Assembly (NCBI GenBank): GCA_021793935.1
Contig: JAJYRV010000088.1
Location: 1 to 7,524 of the forward strand
Direction of reading: 5' to 3'
Length of the DNA: 7,524 nt
From: Actinomycetes bacterium
GTDB lineage: Bacteria > Actinomycetota > Actinomycetes > Actinomycetales > Beutenbergiaceae
The notes under the pieces: generated by a model
The model's input: the letters and a program-made list of their open reading frames with translations, nothing else
What the model was told of the DNA's origin: nothing
Database searches by the model: none
In this document: positions 1-5,290 of the stretch, one piece after another
How positions within the stretch are numbered: the first letter of the stretch is position 1
Layout: every line of letters starts with the position of its first letter
Program-made: the position numbers and the translations under genes

Positions 1-1
1 G

Positions 2-688
2 GCAGCGCCCGGAGGCGAGCGAGGACTTCCCGGCGGGGCAGCCCCAGTTCCAGGCTCGGGTTCCCCTCACCCCCTTCCCGAGGCGGAGCATGACCCCGAG
101 GGGGAATCGTTTCACACGGCCGTTGACGCCGCGCTTGGTCGAATGGATGCGACCTCCCGGCGGCAAACCCGCAAGTCCACCCGGTCCGAGCTCACCGTCA
201 CTCGCGGCGGGGAGGAAGCCCTCGCCGAGTGGCACCGGCTCTATGAAGAAACCGCGCAGCGCGACGACTTCAGCGGCCGGCCGCTCGCCTACTTCCAGCG
301 CATGTTCGCCGAACTGAACGCCTCCGGGCTCAGCAGCTGCGAGGTGTTGCTCGCCCACTGGGAGCAGGAATTGCTCGCCGCGTCGATCTACGTGCAGCAG
401 GGAGATTTCGGGTGGTATGTCTACGGCGCGAGCGCAACGGCGGAGCGCAAACGCTACGCTCCGCGACTGCTGCAACTGGAGCAGGTGAAACTGACCCTGG
501 GCGCAGGCGCGCGTTGGTACGATCTCGGCGGTGTTTCCCCGACCTTGAATTCGGCGCACCCGCTCGCAGGTCTCACGAGATTCAAGACGACGATGGGCGC
601 CGACGTCGTGGAAACGCTGGGGGAGTGGGACTATCCCATCAATCCGCTGCTCGCCAAGGCGTTCAACCTTTATCTCGCCCGCCGCTGA
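2..688 (+). CDS. FemA/FemB-family peptidoglycan bridge aminoacyltransferase, 3' part (5' end outside the window)
   Basis: Enzymes of this family move an amino acid from aminoacyl-tRNA to the peptide side chain of the lipid-linked peptidoglycan precursor, at the inner face of the membrane. The visible part is the C-terminal GNAT-like half. A basic helix at about 143-190 (RRQTRK) matches the family's tR.nIR segment. It is followed by a helix ending TAQRDDF (about 257-271), the strand WYVYGAS (413-433), YDLGG (518-532) and RFKTTMG (578-598), then EWDYPIN near the end. These are family hallmarks. The frame stays open to the left edge, so the ATG at 143 is an internal Met and not the start. One oddity is that the first ~80 bases look better coding in the next frame (codons starting at base 3: G/C third positions, and GQPQFQARV, which resembles the family's region before the basic helix). 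A one-base loss in the C-runs at 63-79 would join the two frames. Family assignment is firm; the intactness of the gene is uncertain. Confidence 0.85.
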   Translation, partial: AAPGGERGLPGGAAPVPGSGSPHPLPEAEHDPEGESFHTAVDAALGRMDATSRRQTRKSTRSELTVTRGGEEALAEWHRLYEETAQRDDFSGRPLAYFQRMFAELNASGLSSCEVLLAHWEQELLAASIYVQQGDFGWYVYGASATAERKRYAPRLLQLEQVKLTLGAGARWYDLGGVSPTLNSAHPLAGLTRFKTTMGADVVETLGEWDYPINPLLAKAFNLYLARR

Positions 689-703
689 TCGTACTCGGTC
701 GCC

Positions 704-1144
704 CTAGGGCCGGGACATGTCCTCCGGCACGAATTCGCCGTAGCCGAGGTCATGCAGCGCGCTGCGTAGTTGCTCGCCGGCGCTGTCGAGTGCATCGGGA
801 TCGGGTGAGCGTTCGGCAGCGGCAAGGTCGAAATCCGCGGGGGAGTTCGCCGGCCACACGTGTAGGTGGGCGTGGGGAACTTCGAAGCCCTGCACCATCA
901 ACCCCACGCGGTTCGGGTTGAACGCGTAACGGATTGCGTCCCCGATCAGCCGCGCGACGTCGAAGAGGTGTCCGTTGAGGTCCCGGTCGAGGTCGATCCA
1001 GTGGTCCACCTCCCGCCTCGGCACAACCAGGGTATGCCCGGGGGCGAGGGGTTCGATCGTGAGGAACGCGACACACGCCTCGTCCGACCAGATGAATCGG
1101 CCAGGTATCTCTCCCGCGATGATGCGGCTGAAAATGGTTGCCAT
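704..1144 (-). CDS. HIT-family (histidine triad) protein, HinT-like nucleotide hydrolase
   Basis: Predicted 146-residue cytosolic protein of the usual HIT length. It opens with ATIFSRIIAGEIP, the typical family N-terminus (IF.kI..geip), which fixes the start at the ATG at 1144. A TTG further upstream (1192) would add 16 residues unlike the family. The catalytic histidine triad is H91-A-H93-L-H95-V-W97, preceded by GFEVP. LAPGHTLVVPRR (residues 33-44) forms the nucleotide-binding strand region. Known members hydrolyse nucleoside phosphoramidates, AMP esters or dinucleotides; the substrate here cannot be told. The gene starts 10 bases after the ATPase stop and has only a poor ribosome site (GGGG one base before the ATG). 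It is therefore probably translated by coupling or re-initiation on the iron-transport transcript. Its stop lies 15 bases from that of the convergent FemAB gene. Confidence 0.93.
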   Translation of the reverse strand: MATIFSRIIAGEIPGRFIWSDEACVAFLTIEPLAPGHTLVVPRREVDHWIDLDRDLNGHLFDVARLIGDAIRYAFNPNRVGLMVQGFEVPHAHLHVWPANSPADFDLAAAERSPDPDALDSAGEQLRSALHDLGYGEFVPEDMSRP

Positions 1145-1154
1145 ACCCCGAATT

Positions 1155-1910
1155 CTAATAGTAGACGGCAATCTTTCCGCCCGGACCGTCAATCACCTGC
1201 ACATCAGTGTCGAACACGCCGGTGAGCACGTGGTCCTGCATGATCTCCGTGGGAGAACCGAATTCGGCGATCTCGCCGTCCTTGACTGCGCAGATGTAAT
1301 CGGAGTAACGCGCGGCGAAGTTGATGTCGTGCAGTACGACGACGATCGTGCGGCCCAGATCCATCGCCGCCTTCTGCAGGTGCTTCATCATCTGCACCGA
1401 GTGGCGCATGTCGAGGTTGTTCAGCGGTTCGTCGAGCAGGATGTATTCGGTGTCCTGGGCGAGGACCATCGCGACGTACGCGCGCTGACGTTGACCTCCG
1501 GAAAGCTCGTCCAGGTACCGGTTCTCCAGGTCGCCGAGCCCGAGGAAGTCGATCGCATCGGTAATGAACTTTTCGTCGTGCTGCGTGAGCCGCCCGCGGG
1601 AGTAGGGAAACCGGCCGAAGCCGACGAGTTGGCGAACGGTGAGGCGGGTGACGAAGTGGTTCTCCTGGCGAAGGATCGACATGATCTTGGCGAGGTCCTT
1701 GGAGTTCGTGCTCGCGATGTCATACCCAGCGACGGCGATCGTTCCCTCGTCGATGCCCAGGAGCCGGCCAATCATCGTGAGCAGGGTCGACTTCCCCGCC
1801 CCGTTGGGCCCGATCAGGGCGGTGAGCCCTCCCGATGGGATCTCCAGGTTCACCGGGCCGATCTTGACCTCGGTGGAGTAGCTCTTGGTGACTGATTCGA
1901 GCGTGATCAT
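1155..1910 (-). CDS. ABC transporter ATP-binding protein of an iron-siderophore importer
   Basis: This 251-residue protein is the energising subunit of the importer. It binds and hydrolyses ATP at the cytoplasmic face as a dimer beneath the two permeases. All the ABC motifs are present: Walker A GPNGAGKST (34-42), Q-loop Gln82 in LRQENHF, signature LSGGQRQR (136-143), Walker B YILLDE (156-161), D-loop LNNLD (163-167) and switch His194 in VLHDINFA. The length and the LRQENHF/FGRFPYSRGR region fit the FepC/FecE/YclP group of iron-chelate ATPases. The ATG at 1910 overlaps the TGA of the upstream permease (ATGA). An AAGGGA five bases before it lies inside the permease 3' end, so translation is coupled. 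A longer open frame upstream (to 2321) is only a shadow of the permease. The protein ends GKIAVYY at a TAG at 1155-1157. The role is clear; the exact siderophore is not. Confidence 0.95.
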   Translation of the reverse strand: MITLESVTKSYSTEVKIGPVNLEIPSGGLTALIGPNGAGKSTLLTMIGRLLGIDEGTIAVAGYDIASTNSKDLAKIMSILRQENHFVTRLTVRQLVGFGRFPYSRGRLTQHDEKFITDAIDFLGLGDLENRYLDELSGGQRQRAYVAMVLAQDTEYILLDEPLNNLDMRHSVQMMKHLQKAAMDLGRTIVVVLHDINFAARYSDYICAVKDGEIAEFGSPTEIMQDHVLTGVFDTDVQVIDGPGGKIAVYY

Positions 1911-3019
1911 AGCCGTCCCTTGCGCAGAATGTAGATGAGGAAGAAGGTTCCGCCGACGATTTCGATGATGATTCCCACCGAGCCTTGCGCGTAGAAGATA
2001 TTCTTCAGCACGAAGTGGGCGCTGGAAAGCGTGAGGAATCCGGTGAGCCAGGCGATAGGGAAGACGTACCGATGGTCGTGGGTGTCTGCGAGCTGGTAGG
2101 AAAGCATCGCGACGAGGAACCCGAAGAACGTCAGCGGGCCGACCAGCGAGGTTGAGACCGCCATGAGCACCGAGATCAACAGGAGCGCGAACATCGTTTG
2201 GCGCCGGTGGTTCACGCCGAGGTTGATCGCTGTTTCGCGTCCTAGGGCGAGCACGTTCAGGCGCCGCGCCCAGAGCCATAACGTCGCGCCCGCTGTGGCG
2301 GCGATCGGCACCGCGATCCACAAGTAGGTGGCATCCGCGTTCGCGATGCTACCGATCAGCCGGGCGGTGAGGATATCGAACTCGTTCGGCGTGAGCAGGC
2401 GTTGCATGAAGGTGGAAATGGCTCCGAGCCCGCCTCCGAGGATGATCCCCACGAGGAGCATCACGTGGATGTTGCCGTACCGACCGGATAACAACCATCC
2501 GTACAGGACCGCCGCGAATGCAACCATGAGAACGATCTGGGCGACGAATTGCCAGGTGCCCTGCAGCATCACCACGCCGGCGGCGCCGAAGAGGAACACG
2601 CTCCCGGTCTGCACCACCGTGTAGAGAGACTCGAACCCCATGATCGAGGGGGTGATGATCCGGTTGTTCGTGATTGTTTGAAAACTCACCGTCGCCAAGC
2701 TCTGGCAGAACGCGACGATGAGGATGATGAAGAGCTTCACCAGGCGCATCTTGGAAATGAGCCAGAACCCTTCCGAGCCCACCGGCATCGGGTTGTCCCA
2801 CACGAGGGTCGCGACCGCGAAGAAGGCGCTGAGCGCGAACAACACCCCGAGGATGATCCAGTAGCGATACCAGGCACGGCTGTCCCGGAGCGCCCCTGCG
2901 TGGCGGGTAGCGGGCGGGCGCATCGGCTTGTAGATGGGACGCTGAAATCCCCCCGAGTCCGGATCCGCCAGGGGAGGGGTGGTCCGGCGGGCTTTAACAG
3001 GCGCATTACCTGGTAACAC
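1907..3019 (-). CDS. FecCD-type siderophore ABC transporter permease, second subunit (YclO-like)
   Basis: One of the two membrane subunits forming the channel for the Fe-siderophore. From the GTG at 3019 it has 370 residues: a cytoplasmic Pro/Arg-rich head of about 50, then repeated hydrophobic helices, starting with YWIILGVLFALSAFFAV (53-69). FQTITNNRIITPSIMGFES (113-131) is typical of the YclO/SstB branch of this family. ALGRETAINLGVNHRR (258-273) is the cytoplasmic coupling segment that touches the ATPase. The protein ends in the basic LRKGRL. Start choice: the GTG has GAGGA seven bases upstream and overlaps the preceding permease by 14 bases. An ATG at 2923 would give 338 residues, nearer the usual family length, but has no good ribosome site. 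An ATG at 3073 would overlap the neighbour by 68 bases. The TGA is shared with the ATPase start. Function is firm; the start is uncertain. Confidence 0.92.
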   Translation of the reverse strand: MLPGNAPVKARRTTPPLADPDSGGFQRPIYKPMRPPATRHAGALRDSRAWYRYWIILGVLFALSAFFAVATLVWDNPMPVGSEGFWLISKMRLVKLFIILIVAFCQSLATVSFQTITNNRIITPSIMGFESLYTVVQTGSVFLFGAAGVVMLQGTWQFVAQIVLMVAFAAVLYGWLLSGRYGNIHVMLLVGIILGGGLGAISTFMQRLLTPNEFDILTARLIGSIANADATYLWIAVPIAATAGATLWLWARRLNVLALGRETAINLGVNHRRQTMFALLLISVLMAVSTSLVGPLTFFGFLVAMLSYQLADTHDHRYVFPIAWLTGFLTLSSAHFVLKNIFYAQGSVGIIIEIVGGTFFLIYILRKGRL

Positions 3020-4034
3020 GTGAACGTCCTCGCTGTTGACGCAGGAGCAACGTGATGAACACGGCTGCGCCAACCACTGAAAGAATGAGGGAAACCGGCA
3101 CCTCGAAAGGGCGGATGACGATCCGGCCGATGATGTCGCACACCGTGACGATCGCGATCCCCAGCAGGCACACCCAGGGCAGATTCGTTCGCAGGTTATC
3201 GCCCCGGAACATCGCGACGACGTTCGGCACGATGAGACCGAGGAACGGCAGGTTTCCCACGACGACCGTCACCACTCCCGTCGCGACGGCAATGAGCCCG
3301 GTGCCCAGGAGTACGACTTGGCGGAAGTTCAGCCCCACGTTCTTGGCAATGTCTTCGCCGAGGCCGGCGACCGTGAACCGGTCGGCAGCGACGAACACTC
3401 CGATCGCGACGACGAGCACGACCCACAGCGGCTCATACTGCCCCTTGAGTACGGTCGTGAACGAACCGGCGAACCAGATCCCCAGACTCTGCAACATGTT
3501 GGTCGAGAGCGCCAAGAACGTGGAGATCGCGCCGACGACCGCGCCGAGCATGATCCCGACGATCGGCACGATGACGGAGGAGCGTAACGTCACTCGCTGG
3601 AGGAACATGAAAAAAATCATCGTTCCGATGAATGCGGTGACGACCGCAACGGTCATCTTCACCAGCAGCGAGGAGTGGGGGAAGAGGATCATCGTGATGA
3701 GCAGCCCGAGCCCGGCCCATTCCGTCGTCCCCGTCGTCGTCGGTTCAACGAACCGGTTCTGCGTGAGCACCTGCATGACCAAGCCGCACATCGCCATCGA
3801 GGCGCCGGCGAGCACCAGCGCGATGGTGCGGGGCACGCGGGTGACGCCGAACATCTGCGCCCCGTCGTCGGCGTTGAAAATGTCGTACTCGCCCACGAAC
3901 AGCGAGGCGACGACGAGCCCGAGGGTGACCACGGTTCCAATGATGAGAGTGATCGCGTTGCCACGAGCGCGGCGTGCCGGGGGAGGAGGACCGTCGCGCG
4001 TCTCGTCGATCGGAACCCGGGTTGATTCAGCCAT
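3006..4034 (-). CDS. FecCD-type siderophore ABC transporter permease, first subunit (YclN-like)
   Basis: This 342-residue inner-membrane protein pairs with the following permease to form the translocation path. A basic, proline-rich N-terminus (residues 1-25) precedes the first helix (26-48). RVPRTIALVLAGASMAMCGL (66-85) followed by QNRFVEPTTTGTTEWAGLG (92-110) is the FecCD signature. GLGEDIAKNVGLNFR (224-238) is the ATPase-coupling segment. FLGLIVPNVVAMFRGDN (264-280) matches the conserved FVGLIVPH segment, with Asn in place of the common His, as in the YclN/SstA branch. About nine or ten hydrophobic segments can be counted. The ATG at 4034 begins 11 bases after a strong stem-loop, and only a weak GGTG lies before it. 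The 3' end overlaps the start of the second permease by 14 bases, pointing to coupled translation in equal amounts. Confidence 0.94.
   Translation of the reverse strand: MAESTRVPIDETRDGPPPPARRARGNAITLIIGTVVTLGLVVASLFVGEYDIFNADDGAQMFGVTRVPRTIALVLAGASMAMCGLVMQVLTQNRFVEPTTTGTTEWAGLGLLITMILFPHSSLLVKMTVAVVTAFIGTMIFFMFLQRVTLRSSVIVPIVGIMLGAVVGAISTFLALSTNMLQSLGIWFAGSFTTVLKGQYEPLWVVLVVAIGVFVAADRFTVAGLGEDIAKNVGLNFRQVVLLGTGLIAVATGVVTVVVGNLPFLGLIVPNVVAMFRGDNLRTNLPWVCLLGIAIVTVCDIIGRIVIRPFEVPVSLILSVVGAAVFITLLLRQQRGRSRVTR
3027..3031 (-). promoter_or_regulatory. Ribosome binding site deciding the permease 2 GTG start
   Basis: Reads GAGGA on the minus strand, seven bases before the GTG at 3017-3019 and inside the 3' end of the first permease gene. 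Neither competing start (ATG 2923, ATG 3073) has a comparable site, so I prefer the GTG. This is inference from spacing and motif only. Confidence 0.5.
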
Positions 4035-4045
4035 AGCAGCACCAT

Positions 4046-4075
4046 GGTGGGCCCGCGCCGAAACGCGGGCCCACC
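4046..4075 (-). other. Intercistronic stem-loop between the binding-protein and permease genes
   Basis: A perfect 12-bp inverted repeat (GGTGGGCCCGCG pairing with CGCGGGCCCACC) around a six-base loop, almost all G/C. It lies in the 80-base gap after the binding-protein stop (4115-4117, with a second TAG directly after it) and ends 11 bases before the first permease ATG. On the minus strand no U-run follows, so it does not look like a classical intrinsic terminator for this transcript. On the plus strand it is followed by a GT-rich stretch, also without a proper T-run. In ABC operons, such hairpins after the binding-protein gene commonly protect the upstream mRNA or cause partial termination, giving excess binding protein over permeases. 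That role is inferred here. Confidence 0.75.
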
Positions 4076-4114
4076 GGTTAGTTGTGTGTGTTTCCCATTG
4101 AAATTACTCGACTA

Positions 4115-5158
4115 CTACTTGCTCTCTAACGCATCCGCGAAACTGTTGAAGAATTCGGTGTACGTCTGGATGCCTTCGTCAAGATAAGTGTACTGCGGCA
4201 TGTAAACGATCTGCTCCGCGGTCACCGCGTTGACGTTCTGCAGCGCCGGGGATTCCGCGATCAACTCGTTCGCAGGTGTGTATTCCTCACCGTTGTTCTC
4301 CCCGAGAGCGGCGTCCCGGTCCATCACCAGCACCCAGTCGGGGTTGGAATCGGCGATCGCCTCGACCGAGATGTCATCACCCTGGTGATCGGTGGAGGAC
4401 TGGTCGACGTCAAGCGCCGGGGTGAGGTCGAGCACGTCGAAGATTGGGCCGAGCGCGCGGCCCGAACCGGGGGCCGAGTAGTTGATCGAGCCGCCGGAGG
4501 TGATCACTCCCATGACGGTCTCGGAGGAGTCGTAGGCTGCCTTGGCCCGCTCGATGGAGTCCTCGAAATCAGAAACGAGTTGCGCGGCTTCGTCCTCGTG
4601 GCCGAATACCTCGCCGAGGACCTCCGTCTGGCGGATGAGCTCGTCGGCGTAGTCCTCGCCGTCGCGCGGGTCGAGTTCGAGGATGACCGCCTCGGGCGCG
4701 AGCTTCTCGAAGTCTTCCTTGTACTGGGCGAAGCGCTGCCCGTTGACGATGAGGTCGGGCTGGGCCGCCACGACCGCTTCGAGGTCGGGTTCGCGGTGCG
4801 AGCCGAGGTCGGCGATCGAGGAGTCGTCGACGTAGGAGAGCCCCGGGGGCATGAGGGAGACGGCCGCGGCCGAAAGTTCCACGCCCCAGTCGTCCAGGGT
4901 GCGGAAGGTGCGGTTGTCGGTGGCGACGACGCTTTCAAGGGGCAGAGTAAGGGTGTGTGTGCCGAAGTTATCCTCGACCTCGATCGTCTCCGATCCTTCC
5001 GTCCCCGGTTCGGCCCCGGCCTCCGCCGGTGAGTCCTCCGCCCCACCCGTGGTGCTGCCACAGGCGCTGAGGAGCATTGCCGTGCCGACGCCGAACGCGG
5101 TCGCCGTCACCCACATCTTGTCCCGAAGGCCACCGTTTTTCCTAAGTGATTGACGCAC
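4115..5158 (-). CDS. Siderophore-binding lipoprotein of an iron ABC importer (CeuE/YclQ/SstD-like)
   Basis: A 347-residue extracellular, membrane-anchored protein that captures the ferric siderophore and delivers it to the permeases. Residues 1-33 form a lipoprotein signal: basic start, hydrophobic core, lipobox LSAC with Cys33. An acidic, Gly/Glu/Ala-rich linker follows (34-60). The mature part is a class III (helical-backbone) binding protein: HTLTLPLESVVATD (68-81), LEAVVAAQPDLIVNG (126-140), the central segment, then INYSAPGSGRALGPIFDVL (225-243) as in CeuE/YclQ-type proteins, and ISVEAIADSNPDWVLVMDRD (263-282). His258 and Tyr319 are candidate iron ligands, spaced as the His/Tyr pair I recall from CeuE. 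The GTG start is supported by AAGGAG five bases upstream (5164-5169). It is the first gene of the importer operon and lies downstream of an iron-box promoter. The ligand is unknown; a catecholate or xenosiderophore is likely. Confidence 0.94.
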   Translation of the reverse strand: MRQSLRKNGGLRDKMWVTATAFGVGTAMLLSACGSTTGGAEDSPAEAGAEPGTEGSETIEVEDNFGTHTLTLPLESVVATDNRTFRTLDDWGVELSAAAVSLMPPGLSYVDDSSIADLGSHREPDLEAVVAAQPDLIVNGQRFAQYKEDFEKLAPEAVILELDPRDGEDYADELIRQTEVLGEVFGHEDEAAQLVSDFEDSIERAKAAYDSSETVMGVITSGGSINYSAPGSGRALGPIFDVLDLTPALDVDQSSTDHQGDDISVEAIADSNPDWVLVMDRDAALGENNGEEYTPANELIAESPALQNVNAVTAEQIVYMPQYTYLDEGIQTYTEFFNSFADALESK

Positions 5159-5163
5159 TTGGT

Positions 5164-5169
5164 CTCCTT
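5164..5169 (-). promoter_or_regulatory. Strong ribosome binding site for the siderophore-binding protein
   Basis: AAGGAG on the minus strand with a five-base spacer to the GTG at 5156-5158. It fixes the non-ATG start and is stronger than the sites before the permeases and the HIT gene, which fits high expression of the binding protein. Confidence 0.8.
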
Positions 5170-5240
5170 GAAGATTTATACAAGCCCCGGCCCATTCGCT
5201 CGGGGTCGGTGCCGTCGTGAAGTACGACTCTCACCGAGAG

Positions 5241-5259
5241 TTAGGTTAGGCGATCCTTA
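5241..5259. promoter_or_regulatory. DtxR/IdeR-type iron box (operator)
   Basis: TTAGGTTAGGCGATCCTTA matches the 19-base consensus TWAGGTTAGSCTAACCTWA at 17 positions. Only bases 12 and 14 differ, and the left half-site is perfect. It lies 83-101 bases upstream of the binding-protein start and covers the predicted -10 element. DtxR/IdeR loaded with Fe(II) binds such sites and represses iron-uptake genes. The repressor gene itself is not in this window. No other near-match was noticed in the window by eye. Confidence 0.88.
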
Positions 5260-5272
5260 CTTAATTAAGCAA
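5243..5272 (-). promoter_or_regulatory. Predicted sigma-A-type promoter of the iron-uptake operon
   Basis: On the minus strand, TTGCTT (5272-5267) serves as -35 and TAACCT (5248-5243) as -10, with an 18-base spacer. An A/T-rich stretch lies just upstream of the -35. The -10 is inside the DtxR/IdeR box, so repressor and RNA polymerase would compete. Transcription would start near 5236, giving a leader of roughly 78 bases before the GTG. Two weak hairpins are visible in that leader (ctctc-acc-gagag at 5228-5240, and a CCCCG/CGGGG pair at about 5184-5204), but no recognised riboswitch. Confidence 0.6.
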
Positions 5273-5290
5273 GTCGAAGCTTCTATAAAT

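Noticed and set aside
90..317. Small plus-strand frame starting at the ATG at 90
   Set aside because: From about 143 on it is a shadow of the FemAB frame. Only its upstream, pre-ATG extension was used, as evidence for a possible frameshift.
701..710. Palindrome gccctagggc over the HIT stop as a terminator
   Set aside because: Only five base pairs with no loop and no T-run on either side; it would not form a stable hairpin.
1145..1192. Upstream TTG start for the HIT gene
   Set aside because: It adds 16 residues unlike the family and overlaps the ATPase end by 38 bases. The ATG at 1144 gives the canonical N-terminus.
975..1895. Open frame of 306 codons on the plus strand opposite the ATPase and HIT genes
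   Set aside because: It runs antisense across two well-supported genes and has no domain of its own.
4082..4093. Short GT repeat after the binding-protein gene
   Set aside because: Only about five GT units; too short to count as a meaningful repeat.
3052..4101. Open frame of 349 codons on the plus strand opposite the first permease
   Set aside because: Thr/Arg/Pro-rich shadow of a clear FecCD permease, with no recognisable domain.
5260..5269. Palindrome cttaattaag next to the iron box as a second operator
   Set aside because: It does not match the DtxR consensus and is better explained as A/T-rich promoter spacer.
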